From Synchiropus splendidus (taxonomy: Eukaryota; Chordata; Actinopteri; Syngnathiformes; Callionymidae): a stretch of 64,000 bases of DNA. Positions within the stretch are counted from its first letter, which is position 1. The number at the start of each line of letters is the position of its first letter. The notes beneath the pieces were generated by a model that saw only the letters and a program-made list of their open reading frames with translations, was not told where the DNA came from and ran no database searches. Made by a program: the position numbers and the translations under genes. This document shows, one piece after another, positions 13,236-24,680 of the stretch. The stretch lies in the NCBI RefSeq assembly GCF_027744825.2, contig NC_071338.1:23870001-23934000 (forward strand), in the 5' to 3' direction.

Positions 13236-13530
13236 GCAATAATTGTCAGCAGACCCCATCCCATCCACTCCACCACTCCCTCATGCTGCTGCCATCAGGC
13301 AGACAGTACAGAACCCCACTGGCCCGGAAAAAAAACATGTACAAAAGATCCTTCATCCCCTCTGCAATAGCAGCACTCAACAAACCAAGATATACTGCAA
13401 TGTGTTTTTCATTTTACCTGGTTCATGTGTCAACCAGCATTAATGTTTTACCATGTTAGTGTTGCTCTTTATCTGCGAGTGTGATTTTAAACTTGTCAGT
13501 CGTGACAAAAGACAAATTCTGTTTTTACTA
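13236..13530 (+). mobile_element. Rex1/CR1-like LINE: last coding residues and 3' UTR
   Basis: The plus-strand frame at 13217-13459 contains HPLHHSLMLLPSGRQYRT followed by ARKKNMYKRSFIPSAIAALN. This is the C-terminal signature seen downstream of the reverse transcriptase in Rex1/CR1-type LINEs, where LPSGRR.R and a R..SF.PSAI..LN end are usual. The following TGACAAAAGACAAATTCTG resembles the usual GTGACAATAAA-type LINE tail. Everything upstream of the C-terminus is missing, so this is a typical 5'-truncated insertion. It sits beside a repeated host word block (13191 and 13873). Confidence 0.65.
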
Positions 13531-15325
13531 AAACAGAGAAAGCGTTTTCAACTTCAACCTTTCAACTTTCATGATATTATAATGACGCCATCACACTGAA
13601 CTCAAATAATATTTTGTGCAATAAAATGATAGACACTATAATTTTCATACATTTGAAATGAAAATGAAAATTACATTGAAATTACTATAAAATTATAGGT
13701 ATAGATTAATGAAATGTATATTGCCTCCAATGCGTGGAATGTATGGACTTCAGTTATTATGATGCTTCTTTCAGGATTTTTCCGTGAAGAAACATGGCGA
13801 TAACCAACATGATCATGTCCACTTCCATGATGTGTTATGTGTTAGCCGCTTGCTTCCACGCTTCCACTTTGTTTCATTCTAGTTAGATGACTATCTTATC
13901 TTTTGGTGAATATATACAGCAGCAACAATAGTAAAATAATGCCAATGTATAACTAAAATTATACATATGGAAAAATGACATTTATATTAACATCCACATA
14001 TTTTTTTTCTCTTTCTTCTTAGTTTTTTCTTTCTTTCTTTTTCTTTTCTGAACCTCCGATTCAGGAAGGAACTGTCTTTATGGGCCTGTGTTATCTGGTG
14101 TTTGGCACCTCAGTGGTACGTGACAATGTACAGTCCACAGCTGTGACAAGTCATTTATGAGCAGCTCTTGTAATATTATCATGTAAATTGTTCGATGCTG
14201 TTCTTTACTTGATGATCCAGTTTCAGTCTTCCGTGTCTGTCTCATGCCTTAAGGCATATTGGGCTGCCACCCCGCTCACCTGGCTCGAGGGAACAAAGTA
14301 GGACGCACATAAACGGTATCACGAATACTGGGTCATCACTGGAGGTGTGTGGCCAACACGTCTGTTCTGTTTGCACTAAACCTAATGGCATGGAAATGGT
14401 GCTCTGACTCTTGAGACCTTTCAAAGGACAAATTTGCTTTTGTTTTTTCCCCCCCTTCGTTCTGGTTGGCATTTACAGAAGCAGAGTGTATTAAGTCTGA
14501 AATTACTGCTGCTCACGTACAAGTGTGTGTGTGTGTTTGTGCTTGACTGCTCCGTCTGTCCGTCTTTAAAGAGGCCATGAGTGATCTTATTTAGTGTTGC
14601 CTGATTGCTGCTTTAACCTGCCGGCTACGCTCGCTGCTGCTGCCGCATTAATAATCATGAGGAGGCAAGCAAAGCTGGAGAGGCCCACACCTTGTTCACC
14701 GCTCTCTCCCTCGCTATCTCGCAGCAGCAAGGAAAGAGCAGCAAACAGCAGGGGAAGTGTGGCGGAAAATTACAGTCTTCACATGCCAGCTTGGAAGGCT
14801 GCGGATACTTGGTGGGGGTCAGTGCTGTGGGGAGAAGACAGAAGAAATCAGAGGACGTTCCAGCACATCATTTCAAGTCAAGTTCTGTGTGCACGTGCCC
14901 CTGCCTACGTTCTCTCTCTCTCTCTCTCTCTTTCTTTTTTTACGGCTCAGAGGGTCGGGATTAAATCAATAGTCTGACCAGTTGAGTCGTTTTCTTGACT
15001 ATTAGTCAAAACAAATGGCTCTGGGCGGCGAATTCACTGAAGAGAAATGTGGCTTCATCACTCCTCTTGTGACTTTTCCTGTATCTGCATAAAACTGTTG
15101 GAGGGACAAATTGATTCAAAGCGCTGCCTTCATGCTAGAAAAAGCTGCTGGCTGCAGAGAATAGTTATCATTGTGAATACCTGAACGCTGCCATGGGTGG
15201 TTGGTGCTAACTTTAATGTGAATGTTTCTTAAAACTTTGAAGGGCACTTCATTCATGGGTGCACATTGTTGTTATGCTGACTCATTGTCACAGAATTTTA
15301 AATGGACTTTCCGTTTGATGAAAAC
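13531..15325. other. No gene seen; duplicated words, pyrimidine tracts and a CT run
   Basis: The stretch includes 13871-13935, whose words TTCATTCTAGTTAGATGA and CTTTTGGTG repeat those of 13188-13225. It also holds a polypyrimidine patch at 14005-14050 and a TC run at 14910-14931. Three overlapping plus frames at 14594-14977 share the TC run and look like chance. The block 14560-14700 has a CpG-containing, ATTAATAATCATGAGG-type texture that could be regulatory. No exon is supported. Confidence 0.4.
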
Positions 15326-15596
15326 TAGGGTTGTGTGCTATTGACATTTTTGCCCATATCCCATATCGATATTCATCATCATCAAGTGGTTCAGATATAT
15401 GCAACTTCATATCTGCTGTCATGGAATGAACACATTTATTATTGTTATTGTGATGCTCGACTTAAACATGTCTGTTAAACAGTGCTTCTACTGAGGTTAC
15501 ATAAAAATGTTTCATTTTTTCGCAACTGTTTTCAACGCATTTGGCAATATAGGTTTTCATTATCGTGAAAATTGTATGAATGTCGGGACATCCCTG
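15326..15596. mobile_element. Short hAT-type non-autonomous element
   Basis: The left end reads TAGGGTTGTGTGCTATTGAC and the right end CGGGACATCCCTG, whose complement begins CAGGGATGTCCCG. These are imperfect versions of the TAGGG.TGT hAT terminus. The flanks ATGAAAAC (15318-15325) and AAGAAAAG (15597-15604) agree at six of eight positions, fitting the 8-bp duplication made by hAT transposases. The interior holds ATATCGATATTC words and no coding sequence. Length is 271 bp. Confidence 0.5.
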
Positions 15597-17383
15597 AAGA
15601 AAAGCATGGCATTTAATGTACTTTTGCATAAGTAATGGCCCTAAGCTGCTGGTAATTCCACAGTTTTAAGGATATAACAAACAAATCTCAGGTTTTAATG
15701 CCATATGAAGCAGTACAGTACATACTCTATGCACAGGTTCCATTAAAAAAAATGTATTTTTAATGTATTTACTTTGACATTATATACTCATATAAAGTGT
15801 CTTAAGGCAAACAGTAGTCTTTACTGTATGTGTGAGGACAGCAAGTTCTACGTGGTAATATGACTTTTCCTTCAGGTAACCTGGGGTGTAGGAGAATGAC
15901 TTGCTGTAGCAACCCCTGATGGTAAATTCCCAAAGATGAAAATGGGTTGGACTGGATGCACACAAGGGTGGTATGGCATAAAAAGAATACATGATCCATT
16001 TTTTCATATCATTTGATATCAAATATTCTCTTTATTTTAAACATTGTTTTTAAAATGCCAGCTTTGTCAAGCATCTGTACAGATAACTAATGGAAGTAGA
16101 GTAAAATTAACCTTTTATTGACATTAAAAAATGACAATGCAAGAGCAGGCTGAGCAGAGTCTTCACACTAACTTGACTACTGTGCAAACAAACCCTAACC
16201 ACAATGTTTTAAACAGGATTAACCTGTAGCGGGCCAGTGGCTATGGTAGAAGACGACACCTTTGGGCCACATTTACACAGCGATATATAGCACCAATAGC
16301 ACCAGTGAAGATGTCTGGATGCCGGCTACATGCCGATGGTGCCAGGGAAAGAAAAAAACAAAACGCTATTTCGAGCTGAAGTATTGAGTTTACGCTTCAT
16401 GCGCAGATTTTTTAAGTGTGAGAACATTGCTTTAAATATCTGCTATCATTTTCCTCAGCTTCAGCACATGTTGGCGAGGCAGCAGAAGAACTCAACGCGG
16501 CGACAAAGCAATCCGCCAGGCCCCCTTGTGTCAATATTAACAAGACACATTGAAAGTGCTGCCCTTTTAAAGCCGTGGCCAACACTTCCCTCTTTCAGTC
16601 CAGTCCAGACGACATTTTGATTGGGCGTGTGAAGATTAAAGCTTTGCACTCTCTGCCAGGGAGAACAGTATAATTGATATTTCAGCTCTGGGCAAACTTG
16701 CACTCGCAGGCCACTGGCTGCTTCAGCAGAAAATGAATGTTAGCACAGCTTGGCGGCAGAACGATTGGCATGTTTCAGGAAATGTACTCTAACTTGGGTC
16801 TCCGTGGTCCACTGCTTTCCACTGCTGCAGCTTTGTGCGTCAATGGAACAGTCTATGCTGAGAAACTGCGTCGCACTCCCTTCATCTACAGACACACACC
16901 TTATCTGTCGATATGTTTATGATGTTCCACCAAAAAAAAAAACAAAAAAAAAACTACCTTCTATTGGCAGAGATTATTTAGCAGCTGAAGTCGATCAAAC
17001 CTCCTTTAATTATTTGCCAGAGAAATAAACGTCCGCTTCACTCTCATGGGGCAAATAAACATAATTATGCTCAAACCTTTTATGCTGCTTATGCATCTTC
17101 TTTTTACCGCTAAACAGCAACATACAGAACTGAAGCTGTTTTATGTCCGAGAGAGCAACTACTTATCGAGGCTGATCTCGATGGATTGACCTGTATTCTG
17201 AGGGTAGGATGGCAGGGGATGAAATTGGCTCTTTTGTGAAGTCAAGGTTGCAGACCCACTTACATTAGAGTGTGGGTCCTGTTTTTCTCCTGGCAAGAAC
17301 TTTGTGGCAAGCTTTTAAGTGCAGATAGTGTCATTAACGCTTTGGATTTTGTTCAGCTAGTTATACCAGCTGGTGGTGCAGTG
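15597..17383. other. No gene seen
   Basis: Unique sequence. The stretch 16380-16740 is less AT-rich and has overlapping frames on both strands (16330-16620 plus, 16461-16703 minus), neither recognisable. A-rich runs lie at 16930-16955. The stretch 16990-17110 has ATAATTATGC words. No repeat family is identified. Confidence 0.45.
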
Positions 17384-18044
17384 TAGGCCTGCACGGTTCG
17401 GGGGGAAATATGAATCACGATTTTTTAGCTCAGAATTGATATCACGATTCTCTGCCACATTTTTTTTCCCTCATGAAATATCAAGTTTATTGCACACATA
17501 AACCATGACAAAACAAAGTTGCTGCACCAAACGTGGATTGACAGTGGATTTGTCCTCAAAATGATGAGACCTTCTGTGAACATGTGAAAACATGAACCAT
17601 TAAATCATTTTTAATTCAGACACGTTTTAATACACCTCTTTGAGAAAGAAAAAAACCCCCCCAAAAAACCTGCAGAATGCAGCAACTATTCTGTCGAAAG
17701 GAAAATTGAAAAACATTTAATTCGATGTGAGACATCGCAGTTTGGTGAGTCTCTTGAGACTTTGCTCCGTCCGTGAAATATTTACATACTGGCCGCTTGT
17801 AGCGGGGCTCCAAGATAGAGAGCACTGCATTTATGAAAGTTGCGCGCCGGACGATTTCAGAAGTTTCAGATTGAGGTGGCTAACTAACGTTGCCCCCGTC
17901 TCCAAACGTTTCTGCTGCTCATCCAGCTCAGTGAAATGATTATTTCTTGGGCAATTAGCTTAGCTTTTTAGCTAGCTTTAGTTAGCTTTTTTTTTACATG
18001 GGAGAGTCAAATGCATTTTTTTTACAATTTATCATGCAGGCCTA
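17384..18044. mobile_element. hAT-type element with a relic of transposase
   Basis: The ends are TAGGCCTGCA (17384) and TGCAGGCCTA (18044), a perfect 10-bp inverted repeat. Flanks GTGCAGTG and GAATAGTG agree at five of eight positions, fitting an aged 8-bp hAT target duplication. Just inside the left end, GGTTCGGGGGGAAATATGAATCACGATT resembles the usual CTGCACGATT hAT start. On the minus strand, 17825-17760 encodes LSILEPRYKRPVCKYFTD, which resembles the LEPRYKLPSRKYF segment of hAT transposases. It is therefore a shortened derivative of an autonomous element, about 660 bp and inactive. Confidence 0.65.
17760..17825 (-). pseudogene. hAT transposase fragment
   Basis: The minus-strand frame reads LSILEPRYKRPVCKYFTD and then loses similarity. 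LEPRY followed by a P..KYF pattern is characteristic of the middle part of hAT transposases. The catalytic residues and the C-terminal dimerisation (hATC) region are absent. It lies inside the terminal repeats of the 17384-18044 element. Confidence 0.5.
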
Positions 18045-20464
18045 GAATAGTGTAATGACATGGGTAATAACCTCGGTATAAAATTATTTATTTGATCATT
18101 TTCTTACACATGGCTAACACGGAAATGATTTGGGGACTTTAAACGCTCACTATGTTTTACTCTTTTACTTTTGGTGACCAAACCAGTTTAGCATATATTC
18201 AGATGGCAGGGAAGTAAATCCTGAAACCTATTTGGATCCTTCACTGCAGCTGGGTCTTAGGGTAGTTCCCTAGAGAGGGCAGCTGGATGGTTCTCAGAAT
18301 TTCTCTCTTTAATCCTTCTCTGCTCCATGTGAGCCGACACCGAAACAAAGCGGTGATGAATGAATTGTACTCATGATCAATCGGGTCTGTGGCCAATGAA
18401 AGACCCTAAGTCACCTTATTTCCAGATCCAAGACCTGCGATTGTAGCCATCAGTTTTAGTCACAACAGCACAGGTTCCAACACTGGTGCACAGTGTACAC
18501 TCACTGCCTTTCGATCTCACCTCATCCCCACCTTCATTTCCTGCAACATGGAGACTGGATTACAGATTTCTTTTGAAGCACGCATTGCCAGCGAGGTCAC
18601 GTTTGAGTACTACTTTGAATATCATTCGATTTTGAGCACATCTCAGACGAAACTGTGTATTTGTTGAAACAATCCTTTGGTCCATTTTAAACCCCAGTTG
18701 AGTCTAGTAGGTTCATTCTCTGTCCCGTAGAGACACTGGTCACATGTTCCAATATCACCACTGTAATTTTGAGTAAAACTTGTGGAGTTTTTTTTTTATG
18801 TCCGTTGTCTTCGTGATGCGTCAATCTAGAGAGATTATTTTTCATTAACACGTCCGCTTCTCCGTCTTAAGATGACAAAATATGTCAGCAGCTGCGCAGA
18901 TGTCAAGGGCACTCAGTGAGCAGGATTAGATCACTCCCACTGCTCGACCAGAAGCATCTCTTCTACTTCATTAGCACGTGTTTCATCCACCCAGTCTGAA
19001 GAGCATAAAAGCCGACCTAGCGTGAAACGCCGGCGTGTTCCGATCGCACCCTCACGCTGCCCTGAATGGGCCATTTGAGTGGACACAGGGGATTAGGAAG
19101 ACGATGCCCGACAGAGTCCTCGCGGGTGAACAGTGTGACTTGGACCACATTAACAGGACATTAGAGTCATTTCCATTCTCACAACGTGCACTTCCTCACA
19201 ACACTGCCAGCTAAATCATTGTGACCCCTCTGCTCCAGCCTTTCATTTCCTGTTGCTATTCAGACCTCCCTTATCTCTCCCTCCTATTCTCCTCCACCCG
19301 TTCTCTTCTTGTCCTGTCTTTGCTGTCTCGGCTTTTTCTTTCTCTCACTCTCTCCTTCTTGTTCCACATCATCAGTCGGGTGAAGCCTCTCCCCGTCATG
19401 CCTCGCCGCACTCCCCTTAATTACCATGTATTCTTCTCTGGCTAATAAAAAACGCTGATCAAACTGATTACGGGCAGCAGTGCTTTGTGTGGCACCGGAT
19501 TTCGGCGCAGGGGAGGAGTGAGAGAAGAATAAAGGAAGAGAGGGGCATTTAAAAGGCACCAATATGCTTGAGACAAAGGGACGAGGGACGGAAGGGGAGA
19601 GGAATGAAATTGATAAAACGGGACTGGGTTGTGCATGAACCCATTTGTTGTCTTTGTTGTTTGGGTCAGCGATGCTTTAAGGCCCTGGGGGAACTTCCTC
19701 ATCTTATCACAGAGAGCAGACGGTTGGCACATCTTTCTCATTACCAGCCTCTCAGTTATAGATTACTCCTGCCTTACTCCCCTCTCCTGCCATCGGCAGT
19801 CTCCATTACTAGTCTTCAGAGTCACGCGTGGAACCAAACACAGTTTGAACCACTGAATATAGAGTTTGCATTCCCCGTCCCCTTTTATATGAACATTAAG
19901 TCGCTCTGTCTTTCCATGAGATTGCATTTCAACCACCACCGAGCGAGTCTTGAAGGAGAAAATGAATTAGCTCTCGCTGCTTGATTGAAAAGGCTTCTGA
20001 GAACGGGCTCCTTGACTCCGCTTTCTCTTTGTTTTAGATGGCGCTCCTACTCAGCTGGATGGCTTAGAGCGTATTTAGCTCCAACGTGAACGCGTTTATG
20101 TGTGCGATCTATTATTTCGAACCATAAACAATGGATAAAACACTGTCACGGCAGTTTATCTGTCGCAACCGTGAAAGTATGACGCTCCGCCAGCTGAGGG
20201 TTTTTTTTACATGAAGGGTCTCCCACTCGCTTGACTTGTGCATTCAAGTCTGAAACTCATTTTTCCACGGACAGTGACAATCCCACCATGTTTACTGCTC
20301 TTGTTTTCTCTTTCCCAAACAAAACTGAGCAAAATGTTTCAACTATATTCCTCTTCCTCTGAAAAAGACTCAACCTATTAGTGGCTTCTCAGTGGGTCCC
20401 CCAACACTGGAGGTATCCCGCTTGTGTTCATTAAATATCATATTTACATTTTAAGATTTTTAAG
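18045..20464. other. No gene seen; possible regulatory patches
   Basis: Unique sequence. The stretch 18830-19130 is mixed-composition with TTCATTAACACG, TCAGCAGCTGCGCAG and CAGGATTAGATCAC words and could be regulatory. A pyrimidine-rich tract at 19220-19380 generates frames on both strands (19221-19562). The stretches 19440-20000 and 20020-20200 also look unique, with moderate CpG content. None of the frames at 19442-19984 is recognisable. Confidence 0.4.
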
Positions 20465-20690
20465 CTCGGCAGCACAGTGTTACAGCGAGAAAGCTACGAG
20501 TTTGAATCAGGTGTGTGGTACCTTTGGATTTGGAGTGAGTCGTCTTTATTTGTATGTTTTCCCAGTGCTTCAGTAGGCCCCCGCTGGGGACTCTGGCTTC
20601 CTCCCACTTACCAAAAACAACTCAGGTTTAATTAATTCTTGACACTTAATTGACTGGAGGTGTGTGTGTGAGTGAGAGTGGTGATTTCTG
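20465..20690 (+). mobile_element. L2/tRNA-like interspersed repeat, diverged copy
   Basis: The words GGCAGCACAGTG, ACAGCGAGAAAGCTACGAGTTTGAATC and TGTATGTTTTCCCAGTGC follow in order, then CTGGCTTCCTCCCAC, CCAAAAACAACTCAGG and GTGTGTGTGTGAGTGAGAGTGG. This is the word order of the common fish repeat whose better preserved copy is at 24362-24680. It starts with a tRNA-like head and continues into an L2-like 3' body. A short AGTAGGCCCCCGCTGGGGA insertion interrupts it. Confidence 0.55.
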
Positions 20691-21194
20691 CATTTTTGAG
20701 TTCGATACAGATAGCCAAAAGCACCATATGTGTACATGTACATGGACATGAACATGTACATGAACACAAATTCAATGCATTTTAGGTCACAAAATGTCTC
20801 AGAACTACATCTGTCAGAAGTTTTATTTACTAGTGTTGACACTGTTACCTACCTGGGTCGCTACGTCTACGTCCGACAGTAGTGCTGTATAAAATAGATA
20901 ACATGTGTCTGTGACAAAGTCATAAACCAAGTAACTTAGCTCTGTCCCAGACTCGCCTCATCCCTGTCCCAGCTCCAGCCCACAACAGGACATCAAACCC
21001 TGGAGTGAGCGCTCCAGCCTCAGAGGTGTGGAGAGCGAGCACCTCCCCTGTGACACTCTACCACGGTCCAGTGTGGAGACAGGAAAGGTTTTACACCTCA
21101 ATATGAAGAAAAAACAGTCAGTAAATGTAGCTAACGGGACACGTCTTCATACAGAGGCTGCGTTATACACAATTACAAAGCGCGTCGTGGCTCA
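20691..21194. other. No gene seen
   Basis: Contains an unusual GTACATGTACATGGACATGAAC patch (20733-20760) of short alternating repeats, which gives the low-complexity minus frame at 20570-20842. The remainder is unique. Confidence 0.4.
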
Positions 21195-21336
21195 GCGATG
21201 TATTTTCCTGCTTTTTTCAGGGGCGTTCAAGTTCTGCCTTTTCATTAGAAATCCGAAGCAAAAAAATCTCAAATTTTTTGTTCGAACTCCGATTTGTTCG
21301 AGTTCCGGGACGTTCGAAAACCGAGGTACGACTTTA
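21195..21336 (-). mobile_element. Tigger/pogo-like or related DNA-element terminus
   Basis: Read on the minus strand this begins TAAAGTCGTACCTCGGTTTTC and continues GAACGTCCCGGAACTCGAAC and CGGAGTTCGAAC. I recognise CAGTCGTACCTCGGTTTTCG as a terminus of a fish DNA element similar in style to Tigger-type termini (CAGTCG.CCCTCG). Only one end is visible. Class assignment is tentative. Confidence 0.4.
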
Positions 21337-21589
21337 CGTGCATTCAAAATCATGTTTTAAACAGTAGTTCTGTTCCCTTATTTTGGGAACCACTCCCATC
21401 AACAGTGCACTTCCTTTGACAGGAAAACACGTCGACTCAAACTCAACTGTGCTAAATCTGTTAGAATTCTGCAGTACACCATTACGAGAATAATTATACT
21501 GTATTTTTACCTGACACTACAGGGAAGCACAAAAACACTCACTGAATTTACACATTAATGTTTTTCTGTTCGAACATTCCAGAGTGATC

Positions 21590-21701
21590 AAGGGGTGAAT
21601 ACTTTTACTTTACATTGGAGATGTGGTACTCAAGTGCTACAGTGGCTACAGTTTTTTTTTTTACACTTTCACTCAAGTGTATTTTGCAGTGCTTCTTCCA
21701 C
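21590..21701. mobile_element. Fragment of a fish hAT-like element (AGTACTTTTACT type)
   Basis: GAATACTTTTACTTTACA, then ACTCAAGTGCTACAG, then TTTCACTCAAGTGTATTTTG and CAGTGCTTCTTCCAC match the terminal words of a very common fish element. Its ends read GTGGAAGAAGTACTG and ACTTGAGTAAAAGTA. The copy is short and decayed. Superfamily (hAT-like) is from memory of the family, not from a visible target duplication. Confidence 0.4.
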
Positions 21702-21964
21702 ATAAGCTAAGGAGCTAACTGATTTACAATAGCAGGCATGGAACATAGAGCTAACTGTCCCACAAAGTACCAGAAATATAAACTAACTTTTCAGGGCAGG
21801 AACCCTTCCTGGCAACAGAAAATCATACCAAGCAAAAACAAACAAATAAATGATGGACAAAGCAGGAAAAAAATTGTAATTGTAATTTGTATTCAGTTGC
21901 TGTTGGATTTGCTGTGTCAGTAAATGCAGGGTACTTGAAGACTTCATATGTAACATTAGTAAGT

Positions 21965-22075
21965 TGGAGTTCAAGTTCTAGCCAACTTTATTGCCATGAA
22001 TAGTACAAATGAAATTGCCGCCCTCCCAGCGCACAGTTATCAGTAGAAATATGTAAAAATATATAAACTATAAGA
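21965..22075 (+). mobile_element. LINE 3'-tail fragment (TTTATTGCCAT type)
   Basis: AGTTCAAGTTCTAGCCAACTTTATTGCCATGAATAGTAC is followed by AAATGAAATTGCCGCCCTCCCAGCGCACAGT and an A/T-rich end. This word order is that of non-LTR retroelement tails in fish, in which TTCAAGTTC..TTTATTG and ATGAAATT..CCC blocks recur. No coding part remains. Confidence 0.35.
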
Positions 22076-23269
22076 TCTGCATGCAAGTACGGAAGAAAGG
22101 GAAATAAGGGAAATAAATAGCTAAACAACTAACTAACAACAAACCTCTTCCCCACTGAAGGTAGAATATCCTGCATGTGTGTCGGGACCCATTATCAACA
22201 GAATTATGCTCAACAACGGCGGCGGATGCGCACAGATGCTTCCAAACAAGCTCTGCCATTACTCGTTTGTTGTCCTCTTTCACGACCCCTTTCCAGTGAG
22301 TACGGTGGCCCTGTGAGGCATTGCCCACATTTACATGTTAATGTCCGCAATTTGTAAACATAAATTGAAAATGTCAGGAGCTCAATAGCTAAATGGAGAT
22401 AAGTAAAGGCATTATTGAAAGGCAGCGGCGGAAAACATAAAATTATTAGGAACGGAGGAAGACGAGGACAAAGAGGAGTAAGGAAAAGAGGATGAGAAGG
22501 AGGGCAGGGGCACTTTAATTCGCACAGCACGTACTTGCCGAGGGGGTGAGACGATTAGGTTTGTGATGAGAGGCAGCAGTGTGACGGAGAGGGCATGGGG
22601 GGTGTCAGGATGAGCGAGGATGAGGCAGATGAGAAAGAGAGAAGCATTATCTCGCTCAGCTTCAGGAATCCCACACTTGCACAATCATATTTATATGTGT
22701 AGATACATGCACTTACACCAACTTGTACATGGTTGTGCCCCATGCAGGGACAGTGTACACACAAACACACACACACACAGAGAAACGCAGTCAATGGTGA
22801 AGAGGAGTCAATGCAGTTGGCACCTGATTCTTGCCGCTGCACACACATTCATCACTCTTCCGTGGGCCTGACAGATCCTTCTGCCCCACAGGCCACAGCT
22901 CCACGCTCACACACACACAGAGACTGCCACACAAATACACAACTTTACAGAACAGCAAGTGAATCAAAAGGCTTCAGTCGCACCGTCAAGGAAAAACTCT
23001 GCCCGAGAGCCAAAGACCAGCATCAATACGTGTAGACTTTTTAATGCACTGTCAGTCCAAATGGTCCTCTTTTATGTGTTCATAGTAAAAAGTCGACACA
23101 TCTCACAAAGCCGTCTTGGACTTTGGATGAGTGACGGATGAAAAATGAATTTTCTATTTACCTCTAGACTAGGTTTTTCCTGTTGCTCTGTCTGAAAGTA
23201 AAAAATCAAAAATGAAAAAGTGATGGGGTTTGTGTTCCAGAATATCATCTAGATCCTGGAGTCCTTTAA
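22076..23269. other. No gene seen; CA-rich patches
   Basis: Contains CA-rich patches (22760-22782 and 22905-22935) and a purine-rich block (22415-22640, many GAGGA words). These cause overlapping frames on both strands at 22175-23035. No recognisable domain is present. Possibly unique intronic or intergenic DNA. Confidence 0.4.
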
Positions 23270-23812
23270 AGCGGTGAGTCTTAACCATAGGCCACGGGCC
23301 CATGGTTGGGCCGCGTTCGCCTTGTAGAGGGCTGCATGAATTTTTGTTGTTTTGGACAGTAAAAACTGTTCAAGAAAGCACCGGTTGAAGCAGTTTTGAA
23401 AACTAAATAGAACATTTTATGGCAATAGTTTTCATTTATACTTTATATCTTCTTTGGAGTTTAAATAAAATTTATTATTTTCATTTTATGATATTTAGAC
23501 ATGGTTTTATTGGATTTATTTTTTTCCAATTTTTTTTCTCAACAGTTGGCATCAAGTGTGTTTTTTTTCTTTTTTTCTTTCGTAAATTTGATCAATATGA
23601 CTTGCACTTTTCGATGGCAAATAAATATCTTTGTGATGATCACATTTCAAAGATTTCATGTCATTTCCCAAGGTTTTGGTTTGTTTACGTGTAAGTAGAT
23701 TAAATATGGTTGTTGATCAAAAAATAAATCAAGAGTAATGAATCAGTTATATTGAATGGGCCCCAGGCCCATTTGTTCTGGGAAAGATGGGCCCCGAGAT
23801 CCTTCTTTAAAG
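23270..23812. mobile_element. Candidate hAT (Charlie/SPIN-style) element
   Basis: The left part, AAAGCGGTGAGTCTTAACCATAGG, CACGGGCCCATGG and TTGGGCCGCG, resembles decayed CAGCGGTTCTCAACC and ACCGGGCCGCGG words of fish hAT elements. GC-rich GGGCCC words recur near the right end (23757-23800). Nearly identical flanks, CCTTTAAA and TCTTTAAA (seven of eight), border the segment. The terminal inverted repeat itself is weak, so the exact limits are uncertain. The AT-rich interior gives overlapping frames without domains. Confidence 0.4.
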
Positions 23813-24361
23813 GATATGTCAGTTTGATGGTGAAACAAAAAGAGTCAATGTTCAAGGGTTTCTAAAGAACCCTGTTTCCCAACCTGAACTCCCAACACCA
23901 CTTGAACAAGTAGTTGCAGCATGCAACTACTGGAGACGCCCTAAACAGAAAAACGTGAGGAATTTGACGCCTTACATTTACGGTTATTTGTGTCTGAGTA
24001 GTGCCCTAACCGTAGTGTCAGACCCTGGACTGCTTTCCATGAACAGGGTGTTTCTCCCTGAACTGCTGAATTCGATCAAAATCCTTCGTGACACCATATT
24101 CTCATGGTGCAATGTCATCCACTGAGTCGCGACTCCTGCATTTGTTTGGTCGATGTGGCATGGAGGTGTGCTGTTCGTCTTCTGTTGATAGGAAGTGAAC
24201 GGTGTGTTGCAAATTTAAAATGTGACTTTTAAATATCCATTATTTTACAACTATTACACTCGCATGTGCAGTATATTTTGCGTTGGAACAAGTTTTGTCT
24301 TTAAATACGCATGGATATATTTCACATGAAAAATGGAACTCAGACCCACACTGTGCTACAC
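23813..24361. other. No gene seen; one small perfect hairpin
   Basis: Unique. At 23909-23931 two 10-base arms (AGTAGTTGCA and its complement) enclose three bases. The surrounding sequence does not look like a microRNA precursor, because the stem does not continue. No exon is evident. Confidence 0.4.
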
Positions 24362-24525
24362 ACAGTGGCCTAGTGTTTGGCACTCTCGCCTTACAGCAAG
24401 AAAGTTGCGGGTTCGATGTCCGAGTCGGACCACCGACTTTCTGCATGGAATTTCCATGTTCCCCCCATGTGTGGGTTTTCTCCGGACATGCTCACTAGGT
24501 TAAATGGACACTCTGATATTGCCCC

Positions 24526-24572
<47 letters not shown>

Positions 24573-24680
24573 TCCTGCCTCTGGCTCACTGACTGCTGGG
24601 TTAGGCTCCAGCGCTCCCTGCAACCCTGAACAGGACTAAGCACTGGTTAAGGCAGTGTGGCGCTGTGAGGCAGTAACCAT
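24362..24680 (+). mobile_element. tRNA-like/L2-type interspersed repeat with internal (GT)n
   Basis: TGGCCTAGTGT (24366-24376) fits a pol III A box and GGTTCGATGTC (24410-24420) a B box, about 33 bases apart. The sequence continues GGAATTTCCATGTTCCCCCC, GTGGGTTTTCTCCGGACATG, AGGTTAAATGG and a 42-base GT run (24529-24570). It ends CTGGGTTAGGCTCCAGC and CCTGAACAGGACTAAGCA. This is the full word order of the widespread fish repeat combining a tRNA-like head and an L2-like tail. The GT run has expanded at the site where the consensus has GTGTGAGTG. Confidence 0.65.

Noticed and set aside
23909..23931. microRNA hairpin
   Set aside because: The stem is only ten base pairs with a three-base loop, and pairing does not continue on either side.
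24366..24420. Functional tRNA gene
   Set aside because: A-box and B-box words are present but the flanks do not fold as a cloverleaf, and the sequence continues as a common dispersed repeat.
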